8,116 bases of DNA from Eubacterium sp. CAG:786 (GCA_000432175.1 HF989510.1:20500-28615); one strand, 5' to 3'; shown: positions 1 through 6,430, counted from the stretch's first letter. Program-made: numbers and translations. The notes: a model not told the origin generated them from the letters alone.

Positions 1-1
1 C

Positions 2-1354
2 GGCTGGTACGTTAAGGCACTGTTTTTCCTTGAGCGCAATGGCAGCGACTGCATGCTGAAAAACTGGCAGAAGCGTTTCCTGTACGTCAACGGCAGCGAG
101 GAACTTGCAGTCAGCCCCGCATTGCATGCGCCCAAAAGCGCCGCTCTCAGCATTGAGATTTTCTCCGATGGAACCGAGCGCGTCCGCAGGCTGGCCACCG
201 AGGCTCACCAGACCGTTGTTTTCTGCGGAAACAACCCAATGATAAATTCGCGTGAAACCACAGACCGCAAGGATCTGAAACTCCCTGAAAAGCAAAGCCG
301 TAACCTTGACGCCGTTATCGGCATGAACCCGGACACGGTGCTTTTCCTGGTTTCCGGATACCCATATGAACTGGAAAAGCGGCATCTTGCAACAGTAATG
401 CATATCTGTCATGCGGGTCCCGCTATGGGCACGGCAGTCGCGAAGGCGCTTTTCGGCGACATTTCCCCGGCAGGACGATGCCCTGTTACATGGTACAAGT
501 CCATGGCTGATCTTTGCGACATTGAGGACTACAACCTGTTCCGCACCCGCTCAACGTATCTGTATTTTGACGGTGAGCCGCTGTTCCCGTTCGGGTACGG
601 TCTCAGCTATACTGCATTCAGGTACAAGGCGATAAAGACTGACAAGCAGTCCTACACGAGCGGCGAAACGGTCAGTGTTTCATTTGAACTTGAGAACGTC
701 GGTGCAATGGACGGCGAGGAGGTCGTGCAGCTTTATGCGTCTGCGCCTGCTTCTCTGCCGTTCACCAAGCCGAAAAAGCAGCTTGTTGCGTTCAGCAGGG
801 TGTTTGTTCCCAGGGGAGAGCGCGTTACCGTGGAACTGAGTTTCAGGGCTGACGACCTGTCGTTCTGGAATATGAACAAGGACAGCTTTGACCTGTTCAG
901 CGGCTGCTACACGCTTATGGCAGGCGCTTCCTCGGCTGATATCAGGCGCACTGCGGATATACAGATAAACGGTTCTGAATATGAGGGACTTGACGTTTCA
1001 GGAACGGTTCCTGCGACCGCAGCGTTTGACTTCGTGGGCGCAGAGTTCGACGCAGACCGTGAACTCAGGGAATACCTGCTGATAAACGACTGGCAGAGCA
1101 TAGTCACATTTGAATTCTGCAGGCTGAAAGGTTATCATAACATAGAAGTCACGGCGTCAAACCCCGGTTCGGCAGTAAAGCTGAATTTCGTCACCGACGA
1201 CGGCAGGAATGTCGCAGAGGTCGAGATACCGCCAACAGCCAGCCTGACGGAATTCGTGACTGTCAGCGCCCCTGCGGAACCTGTTGACGGCGTTGTCACA
1301 CTGCGCCTAACAGCCAGCGGAATGGTATCGCTTCGTTCGTTCAGGCTTTTCTGA
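2..1354 (+). CDS. Glycoside hydrolase family 3 beta-glycosidase, C-terminal part (5' end outside window)
   Basis: The frame is open from the first bases, so this is the last 450 residues of a longer protein and the ATG at 53 is internal. GH3 enzymes remove terminal beta-linked sugars such as glucose or xylose. Numbering from the window edge, residues about 60-165 match the GH3 C-terminal alpha/beta domain: GNNP at 76-79, E85-x-x-DR, LP-x-x-Q at 94-98, SGYPY at 118-122 and ALFGDISPAGR at 149-159. PLFPFGYGLSYTAF (193-206) is the usual entry to the fibronectin III-like domain, about 207-312, with EEVVQLY at 239-245. Residues about 340-450 form a beta-rich tail resembling a CBM6-type module; that is inference. 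The N-terminal TIM barrel with the nucleophile aspartate is missing, so substrate and location cannot be judged. The usual GQE-like loop reads GPAMG (139-143). The next gene starts 16 bases downstream. Confidence 0.9.
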   Translation, partial: GWYVKALFFLERNGSDCMLKNWQKRFLYVNGSEELAVSPALHAPKSAALSIEIFSDGTERVRRLATEAHQTVVFCGNNPMINSRETTDRKDLKLPEKQSRNLDAVIGMNPDTVLFLVSGYPYELEKRHLATVMHICHAGPAMGTAVAKALFGDISPAGRCPVTWYKSMADLCDIEDYNLFRTRSTYLYFDGEPLFPFGYGLSYTAFRYKAIKTDKQSYTSGETVSVSFELENVGAMDGEEVVQLYASAPASLPFTKPKKQLVAFSRVFVPRGERVTVELSFRADDLSFWNMNKDSFDLFSGCYTLMAGASSADIRRTADIQINGSEYEGLDVSGTVPATAAFDFVGAEFDADRELREYLLINDWQSIVTFEFCRLKGYHNIEVTASNPGSAVKLNFVTDDGRNVAEVEIPPTASLTEFVTVSAPAEPVDGVVTLRLTASGMVSLRSFRLF

Positions 1355-1370
1355 CCGGTGAGGAGAAAAT

Positions 1371-2111
1371 ATGATCACTTTGGAAAAATGGTATGTGGTA
1401 TATGATGGGATAGGCTACACCGCAAACGGTATCGTTTACGGGCACACCAGCCCGCATTGTCCTGACGGGACCGAAATACATACCTCACTCATCGAGGGCG
1501 CTGAAATATCCGACGGGGAACTTATCCTTTCCACGCTGAATTCAGAATATCACGTTACTATCGACGAGATGGACTGCGAGTGCTTCGACCCGTGGCGTTC
1601 CCTGAGAATGTTTGAGAAATTCGCGAACAAATTCGGTATCGAGGAATGCCTTTCCGACGTGTGGAAGAAGTACCTTGAACTTGAAAAGGAACAGCTTGAC
1701 ATGCGTGCGGAAATTAGCTCGAAAATAAAGGACAATTCGCTGTACCTTGAATTTTCCGACGACCAGGAGTTCTATTTCAACAGGGGGCTTTTCAGAAGTT
1801 CAGGTGGAACTGTGGAGTTCATTCCGCGCATTTCTGATTTCGATACCGAGCATGGAAAGCTGATAGCTGTGATAAACTACATCGTGGAGTACTGCCCGTA
1901 TAACGGCGGTAATATCGAGTTCCTGTGGCATTCAGAGACTTCTCTTTCCAACGGGGAATATCTCGGCGTCATCTGCAACAGCGGAAAAACGGCGCTGAAC
2001 ATTCGCTTCAGCTGGGGCAAGACCGTTATCGTTTCACCTGGAAGCGAACTTGAGATAACCTCCGGAATGGGCGTGTTTCTGCCGCTCACAAGTAATGAAC
2101 AGGATTTTTGA
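1371..2111 (+). CDS. Uncharacterised 246-aa protein between the GH3 gene and deoC
   Basis: I cannot assign a function. The start is supported by AGGAG five bases before the ATG and by close packing, 16 bases after the GH3 stop and 9 before deoC. There is no signal peptide or membrane segment, so it is probably cytoplasmic. Three parts can be seen. Residues 1-72 are a compact beta-rich segment (YVVYDGIGYTANGIVYGH, then IHTSLIEGAEI and STLNSEYHV), reminiscent of small Clostridia proteins that share a G-x-V-x-GH...IHTS pattern; this resemblance is from memory. Residues 74-120 are charged and helical. Residues 122-240 are again strand-rich. Cysteines at 30, 69, 71, 94, 175 and 202 do not form a clear metal motif. 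No catalytic signature stands out, and a binding or regulatory role is only a guess. Its stop codon overlaps the deoC ribosome binding site, so the two are probably co-expressed. Confidence 0.85.
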   Translation: MITLEKWYVVYDGIGYTANGIVYGHTSPHCPDGTEIHTSLIEGAEISDGELILSTLNSEYHVTIDEMDCECFDPWRSLRMFEKFANKFGIEECLSDVWKKYLELEKEQLDMRAEISSKIKDNSLYLEFSDDQEFYFNRGLFRSSGGTVEFIPRISDFDTEHGKLIAVINYIVEYCPYNGGNIEFLWHSETSLSNGEYLGVICNSGKTALNIRFSWGKTVIVSPGSELEITSGMGVFLPLTSNEQDF

Positions 2112-2117
2112 GGTGAT
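2110..2117 (+). promoter_or_regulatory. deoC ribosome binding site, downstream-shifted type, before a GTG start
   Basis: GAGGTGAT lies three bases before the GTG start at 2121. It matches the later part of the extended consensus AAGGAGGTGATCC, so the short distance to the start is expected. It overlaps the TGA stop of the preceding gene (2109-2111), a layout that favours coupled translation. The site decides the start: no ATG lies nearby in frame, the first internal methionine being residue 91, inside the active site. Confidence 0.8.
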
Positions 2118-2120
2118 ATC

Positions 2121-2783
2121 GTGACAAACAGCGAGATACTTTCCCATATCGACCACACGCTTCTCCGACCGACTGCGACCCGGCAGGAGATATTCACGCT
2201 GTGCGACGAGGCGGCGCGGTACTGTACCGCGAGCGTGTGCATTCCACCGGCGTATGTAAGGGCAGTGCGGGAGAAGTACCCGGAGCTGAACATATGCACG
2301 GTCATTGGCTTTCCGCTGGGATATAACACGACTGCAGTCAAATGCTATGAAGCGGCTGACGCAATTTCCGCAGGCGCCGATGAAATTGACATGGTGATAA
2401 ATCTTGGCATGGTGAAGAACGGCGACATGGCAGCCGTCGAGAATGAGATAGCTGCAGTAAAAAGGACCTGCGGCAAAATCACATTAAAGGTCATCGTTGA
2501 AACCTGTTACCTCACCGAAGAGGAAAAGACAGCGCTGTGCGGCTGTGTGACAAGAGCCGGCGCGGACTACATCAAGACTTCTACCGGGTTCGGAACTGCA
2601 GGCGCCTGCATTGAGGATATCCGTTTATTCAGCAGGCACATCGGTCCCGGCGTGAAGATGAAGGCGGCAGGGGGCGTTAAGTCCCGCGAGGACCTGGAGA
2701 TGTTCCTGAATGCCGGCTGCGACCGTATCGGCACAAGTTCGGCAGTGAAAATGCTGATAAGTGATCGGGGGGATAAATCATGA
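2121..2783 (+). CDS. deoC: Deoxyribose-phosphate aldolase (DERA)
   Basis: This cytoplasmic class I aldolase reversibly splits 2-deoxyribose-5-phosphate into glyceraldehyde-3-phosphate and acetaldehyde, the last step of deoxynucleoside breakdown. The protein is 220 residues, normal for the short bacterial form, and is a full TIM barrel. Family landmarks are all present: IDHTLLRPTAT (10-20), VIGFPLG (61-67), DEIDMVIN (87-94) with D90 as the likely proton-relay aspartate, YIKTSTGF (150-157) with Schiff-base lysine K152, and KAAGGVK (181-187) with the second active-site lysine K181. These match D102, K167 and K201 of the E. coli enzyme. The start is GTG. The 3' end overlaps deoB by four bases (ATGA), so the gene pair is translationally coupled and encodes consecutive steps of one pathway. 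Nothing in it suggests damage. Confidence 0.97.
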   Translation: MTNSEILSHIDHTLLRPTATRQEIFTLCDEAARYCTASVCIPPAYVRAVREKYPELNICTVIGFPLGYNTTAVKCYEAADAISAGADEIDMVINLGMVKNGDMAAVENEIAAVKRTCGKITLKVIVETCYLTEEEKTALCGCVTRAGADYIKTSTGFGTAGACIEDIRLFSRHIGPGVKMKAAGGVKSREDLEMFLNAGCDRIGTSSAVKMLISDRGDKS

Positions 2784-3943
2784 CAAAACGCGTATTTCTG
2801 ATAGTCCTGGATAGTTTCGGCGTTGGATACATGCCCGACGCGGAAGATTTCGGTGATAAGGGCGCAGATACACTGAAATCCTGCTTTAGCACGGGAAAGC
2901 TTAACGTCCCGAATATGCAGAGCCTTGGTCTGTTCAATATCGACGGCGTAACTGTCGGCGAGAAATTCAGCATTCCAAAGGGCGCGTACATGAAAATTGC
3001 CGAGCGTTCCCGCGGAAAGGACACGACGACGGGTCACTGGGAAATTTCAGGCATCGTTTCTGAAAAGCCGTTCCCGACGTTTCCTGATGGTTTCCCTGAC
3101 GAGGTGATCAAGAAGTTCAAGGCTGCGACCGGCAGGGGAGTGCTCTGCAACAAGCCCTACAGCGGAACCAAGGTGATCGCAGATTACGGTGAGGAACATC
3201 TGCGCACCGGCGATCTTATCGTGTATACTTCTGCGGACAGCGTGTTCCAGATAGCCGCTCACGAGTCGATAGTTCCACCAGAGAAACTGTATGAGTATTG
3301 CAGAATGGCGCGGGAAATACTCACCGGAGATTACGCTGTCGGCAGAGTTATCGCACGCCCGTTCGAGGGTGAATACCCATTCACAAGAACGCCGCGCCGT
3401 CATGATTTCTCGCTGGTCCCCCCAAAGGACACCATGCTCGATTGTCTTTCCAGATACGGGCTTGACGTTATCGGCGTTGGTAAGATCTACGATATTTTTG
3501 CCGGCAAAGGGCTGACTAGGTACGTCCGCGACATAGGGAACATATGCGACATGAGCTACACGGCAAGCTTCCAGGGCATTCCGTTCAACGGACTTTGCTT
3601 CACGAACCTTGTGGACTTTGACATGCAGTATGGGCACCGTCGCGATCCTGAGGGCTACGCCAACGCACTGAATGAGTTCGATGTGTGGCTGGGAGGGTTC
3701 CTGGAGAAAATGCAGCGCGAAGATGTGCTCATAATTACTGCGGACCATGGCTGCGACCCGTGCTATACGGGTACGGACCACACCCGCGAGCATATTCCGG
3801 TTTTGGTTTATGGCAATGAGATCAAGCCGGGCAATTTAGGTACAAGAGCCTGCTTCGGTGATATCGGAGCGACCGTCCTTGAACTTCTCGGCGTCCCCGG
3901 GAAGATTGACGGTGAGAGCTTTGCAAATAAAATCATAAAATAA
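2780..3943 (+). CDS. deoB: Phosphopentomutase
   Basis: DeoB converts (deoxy)ribose-1-phosphate to the 5-phosphate with Mn2+ in the cytoplasm, linking nucleoside phosphorolysis to DeoC and the pentose phosphate pathway. It belongs to the alkaline phosphatase superfamily. The 387 residues are a normal full length. By comparison with the Bacillus cereus enzyme as I recall it, the metal ligands are D11 (in VLDSFGVG), D281 and H286 (in VDFDMQYGHRRD), D322 and H323 (in TADHG) and H334 (in GTDHTRE). The phosphorylated threonine corresponds to T82 in GKDTTTGHWE (79-88). The cap-domain segments SGTKV, YTSADSVFQIAAHE and RVIARPF are also typical. The ATG overlaps the deoC stop, with GGGGGGAT five bases upstream of it. 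Placing deoB directly after deoC makes a compact deoxyribose salvage unit; other usual partners (pdp, punA, cdd) are not in view. Confidence 0.97.
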   Translation: MTKRVFLIVLDSFGVGYMPDAEDFGDKGADTLKSCFSTGKLNVPNMQSLGLFNIDGVTVGEKFSIPKGAYMKIAERSRGKDTTTGHWEISGIVSEKPFPTFPDGFPDEVIKKFKAATGRGVLCNKPYSGTKVIADYGEEHLRTGDLIVYTSADSVFQIAAHESIVPPEKLYEYCRMAREILTGDYAVGRVIARPFEGEYPFTRTPRRHDFSLVPPKDTMLDCLSRYGLDVIGVGKIYDIFAGKGLTRYVRDIGNICDMSYTASFQGIPFNGLCFTNLVDFDMQYGHRRDPEGYANALNEFDVWLGGFLEKMQREDVLIITADHGCDPCYTGTDHTREHIPVLVYGNEIKPGNLGTRACFGDIGATVLELLGVPGKIDGESFANKIIK

Positions 3944-3953
3944 GGAGCATAAT

Positions 3954-4724
3954 ATGAACGGAGAGATTTCACAGATGAGCCGCATCGTTGCGGCAGCAAG
4001 AGCGGCACTCAGAGATGACAAGGAGCTTGAATTCACGGCGCTTCCTTACGAGGGACCTGTCACATTCAACTTCTGCGACAGAAAAAAGGCAGGTGGACCG
4101 CTTTTCCACGCAAAGGACCCTGCAGATTGGTTCGCTCATCTCAAGTCTGAGGGCGTAAAGAGCATTTTCATGGTGGAGAGCCTGAAGATAAACCGTCGCG
4201 CAGTGGCACTTATCAATCATTCTTCGACTACGATATTTGTTCGCTACAGCGACGATGTTGTTACTCGCTTTGTCGTAACCTGGAGCTATAACAGCGATCT
4301 TGGCAAGTGGAGAACGGAGTACAACGAGTTCATCGCTGAAAATGCACCGGCAGCCGATCCTGAGTTCCGCAACGAGGCTTCGCTGATGGGAGCTACGCTC
4401 AAGGACATCGCTGTGCTGGCTGACAAGCTTGGCGAAGAGGAATTTGCTGCTAAATTCCGCAAGGCTGAGGCAATTCTCGACGGGGAAACTCCAAAGCTCA
4501 AGGCAGGCGCAGTGCTCCCGCAGATACCCGAGGAAATGGTAAAATACTATCTCGCTGCAGACGTTGCAGACGTGTTTGGTACCGACGGCAGCTGGAATGA
4601 CGCACCCGCAGCAAAGGCGCAGAAGAATCAGACCCTCGCCAAGGATTACATGACCCTCTCTGACAGACTTATCTGCTCCGTTCGTCTTATGACGATGTAT
4701 TCTGTAAACTTCCCCATAGACTGA
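3954..4724 (+). CDS. Uncharacterised 256-aa protein between deoB and the Mrp gene
   Basis: I do not recognise this family. The start is well supported: AAGGAG at 3942-3947 overlaps the deoB stop and lies six bases before the ATG. There is no signal peptide and no convincing membrane helix, so a soluble cytoplasmic protein is likely. Residues 10-30 are helical and Ala-rich. Residues about 70-111 alternate hydrophobic and polar residues (SIFMVESLKINRRAVALI, then TTIFVRYSDD, then TRFVVTWSY), suggesting a beta-sheet core. Residues 142-176 form one or two charged helices, followed by a Pro/Ala-rich part. The end, 231-253, is a helix with two Cys-free faces broken by a single C241. No P-loop, metal cluster or catalytic signature is visible. 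A long reading frame on the other strand (3969-4808) is antisense shadow. Position suggests co-expression with deoCB and mrp; function is open. Confidence 0.86.
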   Translation: MNGEISQMSRIVAAARAALRDDKELEFTALPYEGPVTFNFCDRKKAGGPLFHAKDPADWFAHLKSEGVKSIFMVESLKINRRAVALINHSSTTIFVRYSDDVVTRFVVTWSYNSDLGKWRTEYNEFIAENAPAADPEFRNEASLMGATLKDIAVLADKLGEEEFAAKFRKAEAILDGETPKLKAGAVLPQIPEEMVKYYLAADVADVFGTDGSWNDAPAAKAQKNQTLAKDYMTLSDRLICSVRLMTMYSVNFPID

Positions 4725-4730
4725 AATCAA

Positions 4731-4737
4731 AGGTGAT
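4731..4737 (+). promoter_or_regulatory. Mrp gene ribosome binding site, downstream-shifted type
   Basis: AGGTGAT sits three bases before the ATG at 4741. As at deoC, it pairs with the inner part of the anti-Shine-Dalgarno sequence (complement of AGGAGGTGATCC), which explains the unusually short spacing. It fixes the start of the Mrp protein ahead of the cysteine cluster. Confidence 0.7.
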
Positions 4738-4740
4738 AAA

Positions 4741-5595
4741 ATGAGTGAATGTACACACGATTGCGGAAGCTGTTCCGCAAACTGTTCCGAGCGCAAGCAG
4801 GAAAGCATGGTGGCTCAGCCACAGCAGGACGGCATGGTGGCTCAGCCCCCCAAGCCCAGCCATATCAAAAAGGTGATAGGCGTAGTCAGCGGAAAGGGTG
4901 GCGTTGGCAAATCCATGGTCACTTCTATGTCTGCGGTTCTCATGAACCGCAGGGGCAACCTCTCAGCAGTGCTTGACGCAGATATTACCGGGCCGTCTAT
5001 GCCGCAGGCGTTCGGGCTTCATGAAAAGGCGCAGGGCAGCGAAACTGCCATATTCCCGGTGACTACTGAAACCGGCATAAAGGTGATGTCCGTCAATCTG
5101 CTTCTCCCTGATGAAACGGACCCTGTTATCTGGAGAGGTCCCATAATCGCGGGGACTGCAAAGCAGTTCTGGACCGACGTTGCATGGGGCGACGTGGACT
5201 ACATGTTCGTTGACATGCCTCCGGGAACCGGAGATGTTCCGCTGACGGTGTTCCAGTCCATTCCGCTGGACGGTATAATCGTAGTCACATCACCGCAGGA
5301 GCTGGTTTCCATGATTGTCGGCAAGGCTGTCAAGATGGCTGAGATGATGAACGTTCCGATAATCGGTCTTGTGGAAAACATGAGTTACGCTGTTTGTCCC
5401 GACTGCGGAAAGCACCTGAATGTTTTCGGCTGCAGCCACATCGACGAAACAGCGCAGAAATTCGGGCTGAAAGTTCTCGCAAAGCTTCCTATAAACCCGG
5501 AGCTTGCAGTGCGTGTGGATAATGGTTCTGTCGAGGGATTTGACTGCCCGGAAGCCGAAACTATAGCAGACGCCGTTGAGGAATTCTGCAAATAA
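4741..5595 (+). CDS. mrp: Mrp/Nbp35-family P-loop ATPase, iron-sulfur cluster carrier
   Basis: Members of this family (Mrp, ApbC, Nbp35) bind and transfer [4Fe-4S] clusters to target enzymes in the cytoplasm in an ATP-dependent way. The deviant Walker A box GKGGVGKS is at 51-58, with signature lysine K52. DADITGPSMPQ (79-89), WRGP (131-134) and DMPPGTGD (158-165) are family hallmarks, as are TSPQ (183-186) and ENMSY (212-216). C219 and C222 (CPDC) are the cluster-binding pair at the dimer interface. The N-terminus adds a second cysteine set, C4-x3-C8-x2-C11-x3-C15, reminiscent of but spaced differently from the Nbp35 N-terminal cluster site, and common in Clostridia proteins from memory. A linker of about 25 residues follows, containing a duplicated MVAQP unit. 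The length of 284 is normal without the N-terminal MIP18/DUF59 domain. It sits 16 bases after the 256-aa gene. Family assignment is firm; the client protein is unknown. Confidence 0.95.
   Translation: MSECTHDCGSCSANCSERKQESMVAQPQQDGMVAQPPKPSHIKKVIGVVSGKGGVGKSMVTSMSAVLMNRRGNLSAVLDADITGPSMPQAFGLHEKAQGSETAIFPVTTETGIKVMSVNLLLPDETDPVIWRGPIIAGTAKQFWTDVAWGDVDYMFVDMPPGTGDVPLTVFQSIPLDGIIVVTSPQELVSMIVGKAVKMAEMMNVPIIGLVENMSYAVCPDCGKHLNVFGCSHIDETAQKFGLKVLAKLPINPELAVRVDNGSVEGFDCPEAETIADAVEEFCK
4761..4780 (+). repeat. Perfect inverted repeat inside the start of the Mrp gene
   Basis: TTGCGGAA (4761-4768) and TTCCGCAA (4773-4780) are exact reverse complements around a 4-base loop, GCTG. The hairpin lies 20 bases after the start ATG and covers the codons for the first cysteine cluster. 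CTGTTCCG also occurs twice 12 bases apart (4770-4777 and 4782-4789), coding the repeated Cys-Ser of that cluster. It could slow initiation or be a by-product of Cys/Ser codon choice; the sequence alone does not decide. Confidence 0.5.
4805..4847 (+). repeat. Direct repeat, 16 bases exact at 27-base period, in the Mrp linker
   Basis: GCATGGTGGCTCAGCC occurs at 4805-4820 and again at 4832-4847. The period of 27 bases is nine codons, so the frame is kept and the protein reads MVAQPQQDG followed by MVAQPPKPS. The repeat lies in the flexible linker between the N-terminal cysteine cluster and the ATPase domain. It looks like a small tandem duplication that lengthened the linker. Confidence 0.85.
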
Positions 5596-5605
5596 GCACG
5601 GAAAT

Positions 5606-6388
5606 ATGGAGATAACTGACAGCAGGATAGATGGAGGGAAATCGTTCGACTGGGGGCGCACTTCGCAGGATTACGCCAGATATCGTGACATCTATCCCGA
5701 TGAGTTTTACCAGCGGGTAGTTGACCGCGGTCTTTGTGTGAGCGGTCAGCGCGTCCTTGATCTGGGGACAGGAACGGGCGTACTTCCGCGGAACATGTAT
5801 CGTTTTGGTGCGGACTGGGTCGGCGTTGACATTTCAGAGAACCAGATACAACAGGCAAAGCTGCTTTCCAGTGGAATGAACATTGATTTCCGCGTTTCTT
5901 CCGCAGAGGACATTGACTTTCCGGACGGCAGCTTTGATGTTGTGACGGCGTGCCAGTGCTTCTGGTATTTTAACCATGATACGCTTGTCCCGATACTGAA
6001 GCGGATTCTGAAACCCGGTGGGAAACTACTTGTTCTTTACATGGCGTGGCTTCCGTTTGAGGATCCAATCGCCGGTGAAAGCGAGAAGCTTGTTCTTAAG
6101 TACAGCCCTGCGTGGAGTGGCGCCGGAGAAACTCTTCACCCGATATTCATTCCGGAGTGCTACGAAAGTGCGTTTGAACGCACCTGGCACGAAGAATTCC
6201 GGCTGAATGTGCACTTCACCAGTGACAGCTGGAACGGCAGAATGAAAGCCTGCAGGGGAGTTGGTGCGTCGCTCGCTCCCGCAGAAATACAGCGCTGGGA
6301 GCAGGAACACCTGAAAATGCTGGAAAGCTGCCCGGAGGAATTTGACGTAATTCACTATGCGGCAATGTCGGAACTCACATTAAAGTAA
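5606..6388 (+). CDS. Class I SAM-dependent methyltransferase
   Basis: The protein is a cytoplasmic Rossmann-fold methyltransferase using S-adenosylmethionine. From the ATG at 5606 it has 260 residues. Motif I is VLDLGTGTG (50-58). The acidic residue at the end of strand 2 is D75 in VGVDIS (72-77). The adenine-contact region is SSAEDIDFPDGSFD (98-111), followed by VVTACQCFWYF (112-122). The post-motif LKPGGKLLVLYMAW is at 135-148. Methyltransferase_11 type is the best description. The tail (about 150-260; GESEKLVLKYSPAWSGAGET and SWNGRMKACRGVGASL) is a conserved part of a Clostridia family I recognise only as unnamed methyltransferases; the substrate is unknown. A longer version from TTG at 5576 is less likely, because the family begins MEITDSRID and no ribosome site precedes the TTG. 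The site before the ATG is itself weak (ACGGA). It lies 10 bases after mrp and is last in the operon. Confidence 0.92.
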   Translation: MEITDSRIDGGKSFDWGRTSQDYARYRDIYPDEFYQRVVDRGLCVSGQRVLDLGTGTGVLPRNMYRFGADWVGVDISENQIQQAKLLSSGMNIDFRVSSAEDIDFPDGSFDVVTACQCFWYFNHDTLVPILKRILKPGGKLLVLYMAWLPFEDPIAGESEKLVLKYSPAWSGAGETLHPIFIPECYESAFERTWHEEFRLNVHFTSDSWNGRMKACRGVGASLAPAEIQRWEQEHLKMLESCPEEFDVIHYAAMSELTLK

Positions 6389-6430
6389 ATAACAAAAGGG
6401 GCTGCCGGAGCAGTCCCTTTTGTTATTTAC
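6385..6430. terminator. Bidirectional rho-independent terminator between converging genes
   Basis: The arms 6385-6405 and 6410-6430 are 21-base reverse complements with one G-T pair, around the 4-base loop CGGA (6406-6409). Read from either strand, the GC-rich core (AGGGGCTGC or AGGGACTGC side) is followed by CCCTTTTGTTATTTAC, giving a U-rich tail both ways. It lies between the methyltransferase gene (+) and cheV (-), whose stop is 9 bases away. The left arm begins on the last base of the final lysine codon and covers the TAA stop. Confidence 0.93.

Larger units (their letters stand above)
2..6388 (+). other. Probable operon: GH3 - 246-aa - deoC - deoB - 256-aa - mrp - methyltransferase
   Basis: Seven genes share one strand. 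Gaps are 16, 9, -4, 10, 16 and 10 bases in order, with no internal terminator or clear promoter seen between them. The series ends at the terminator at 6385-6430. Two stop codons overlap the next ribosome site and deoC/deoB overlap directly. The transcript start is upstream of the window. Functional unity is only evident for deoC and deoB; the rest is inferred from packing. Confidence 0.7.

Noticed and set aside
53..55. ATG as the start of the GH3 protein.
   Set aside because: The frame is open from base 2, and the protein would lack the catalytic N-terminal barrel.
1877..2341. A 154-codon minus-strand frame spanning the 246-aa gene and deoC.
   Set aside because: It overlaps the firmly identified deoC in antisense and shows no recognisable domain.
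2597..2610. Perfect 14-base palindrome TGCAGGCGCCTGCA in deoC.
   Set aside because: It is inside coding sequence for a conserved stretch, has no loop for a hairpin, and there is no sign of an operator; probably chance.
3047..3793. A 248-codon open frame on the minus strand within deoB.
   Set aside because: deoB is certain from its metal-binding motifs; the antisense frame shows no family features and is a codon-bias shadow.
3969..4808. A 279-codon open frame on the minus strand across the 256-aa gene and start of mrp.
   Set aside because: It is rich in Cys, Ser, Arg and Leu in an unprotein-like mixture and runs antisense across two genes with good ribosome sites.
5576..5605. TTG at 5576 as start of the methyltransferase, overlapping the end of mrp.
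   Set aside because: No ribosome site precedes it, and the family N-terminus begins at the ATG at 5606.
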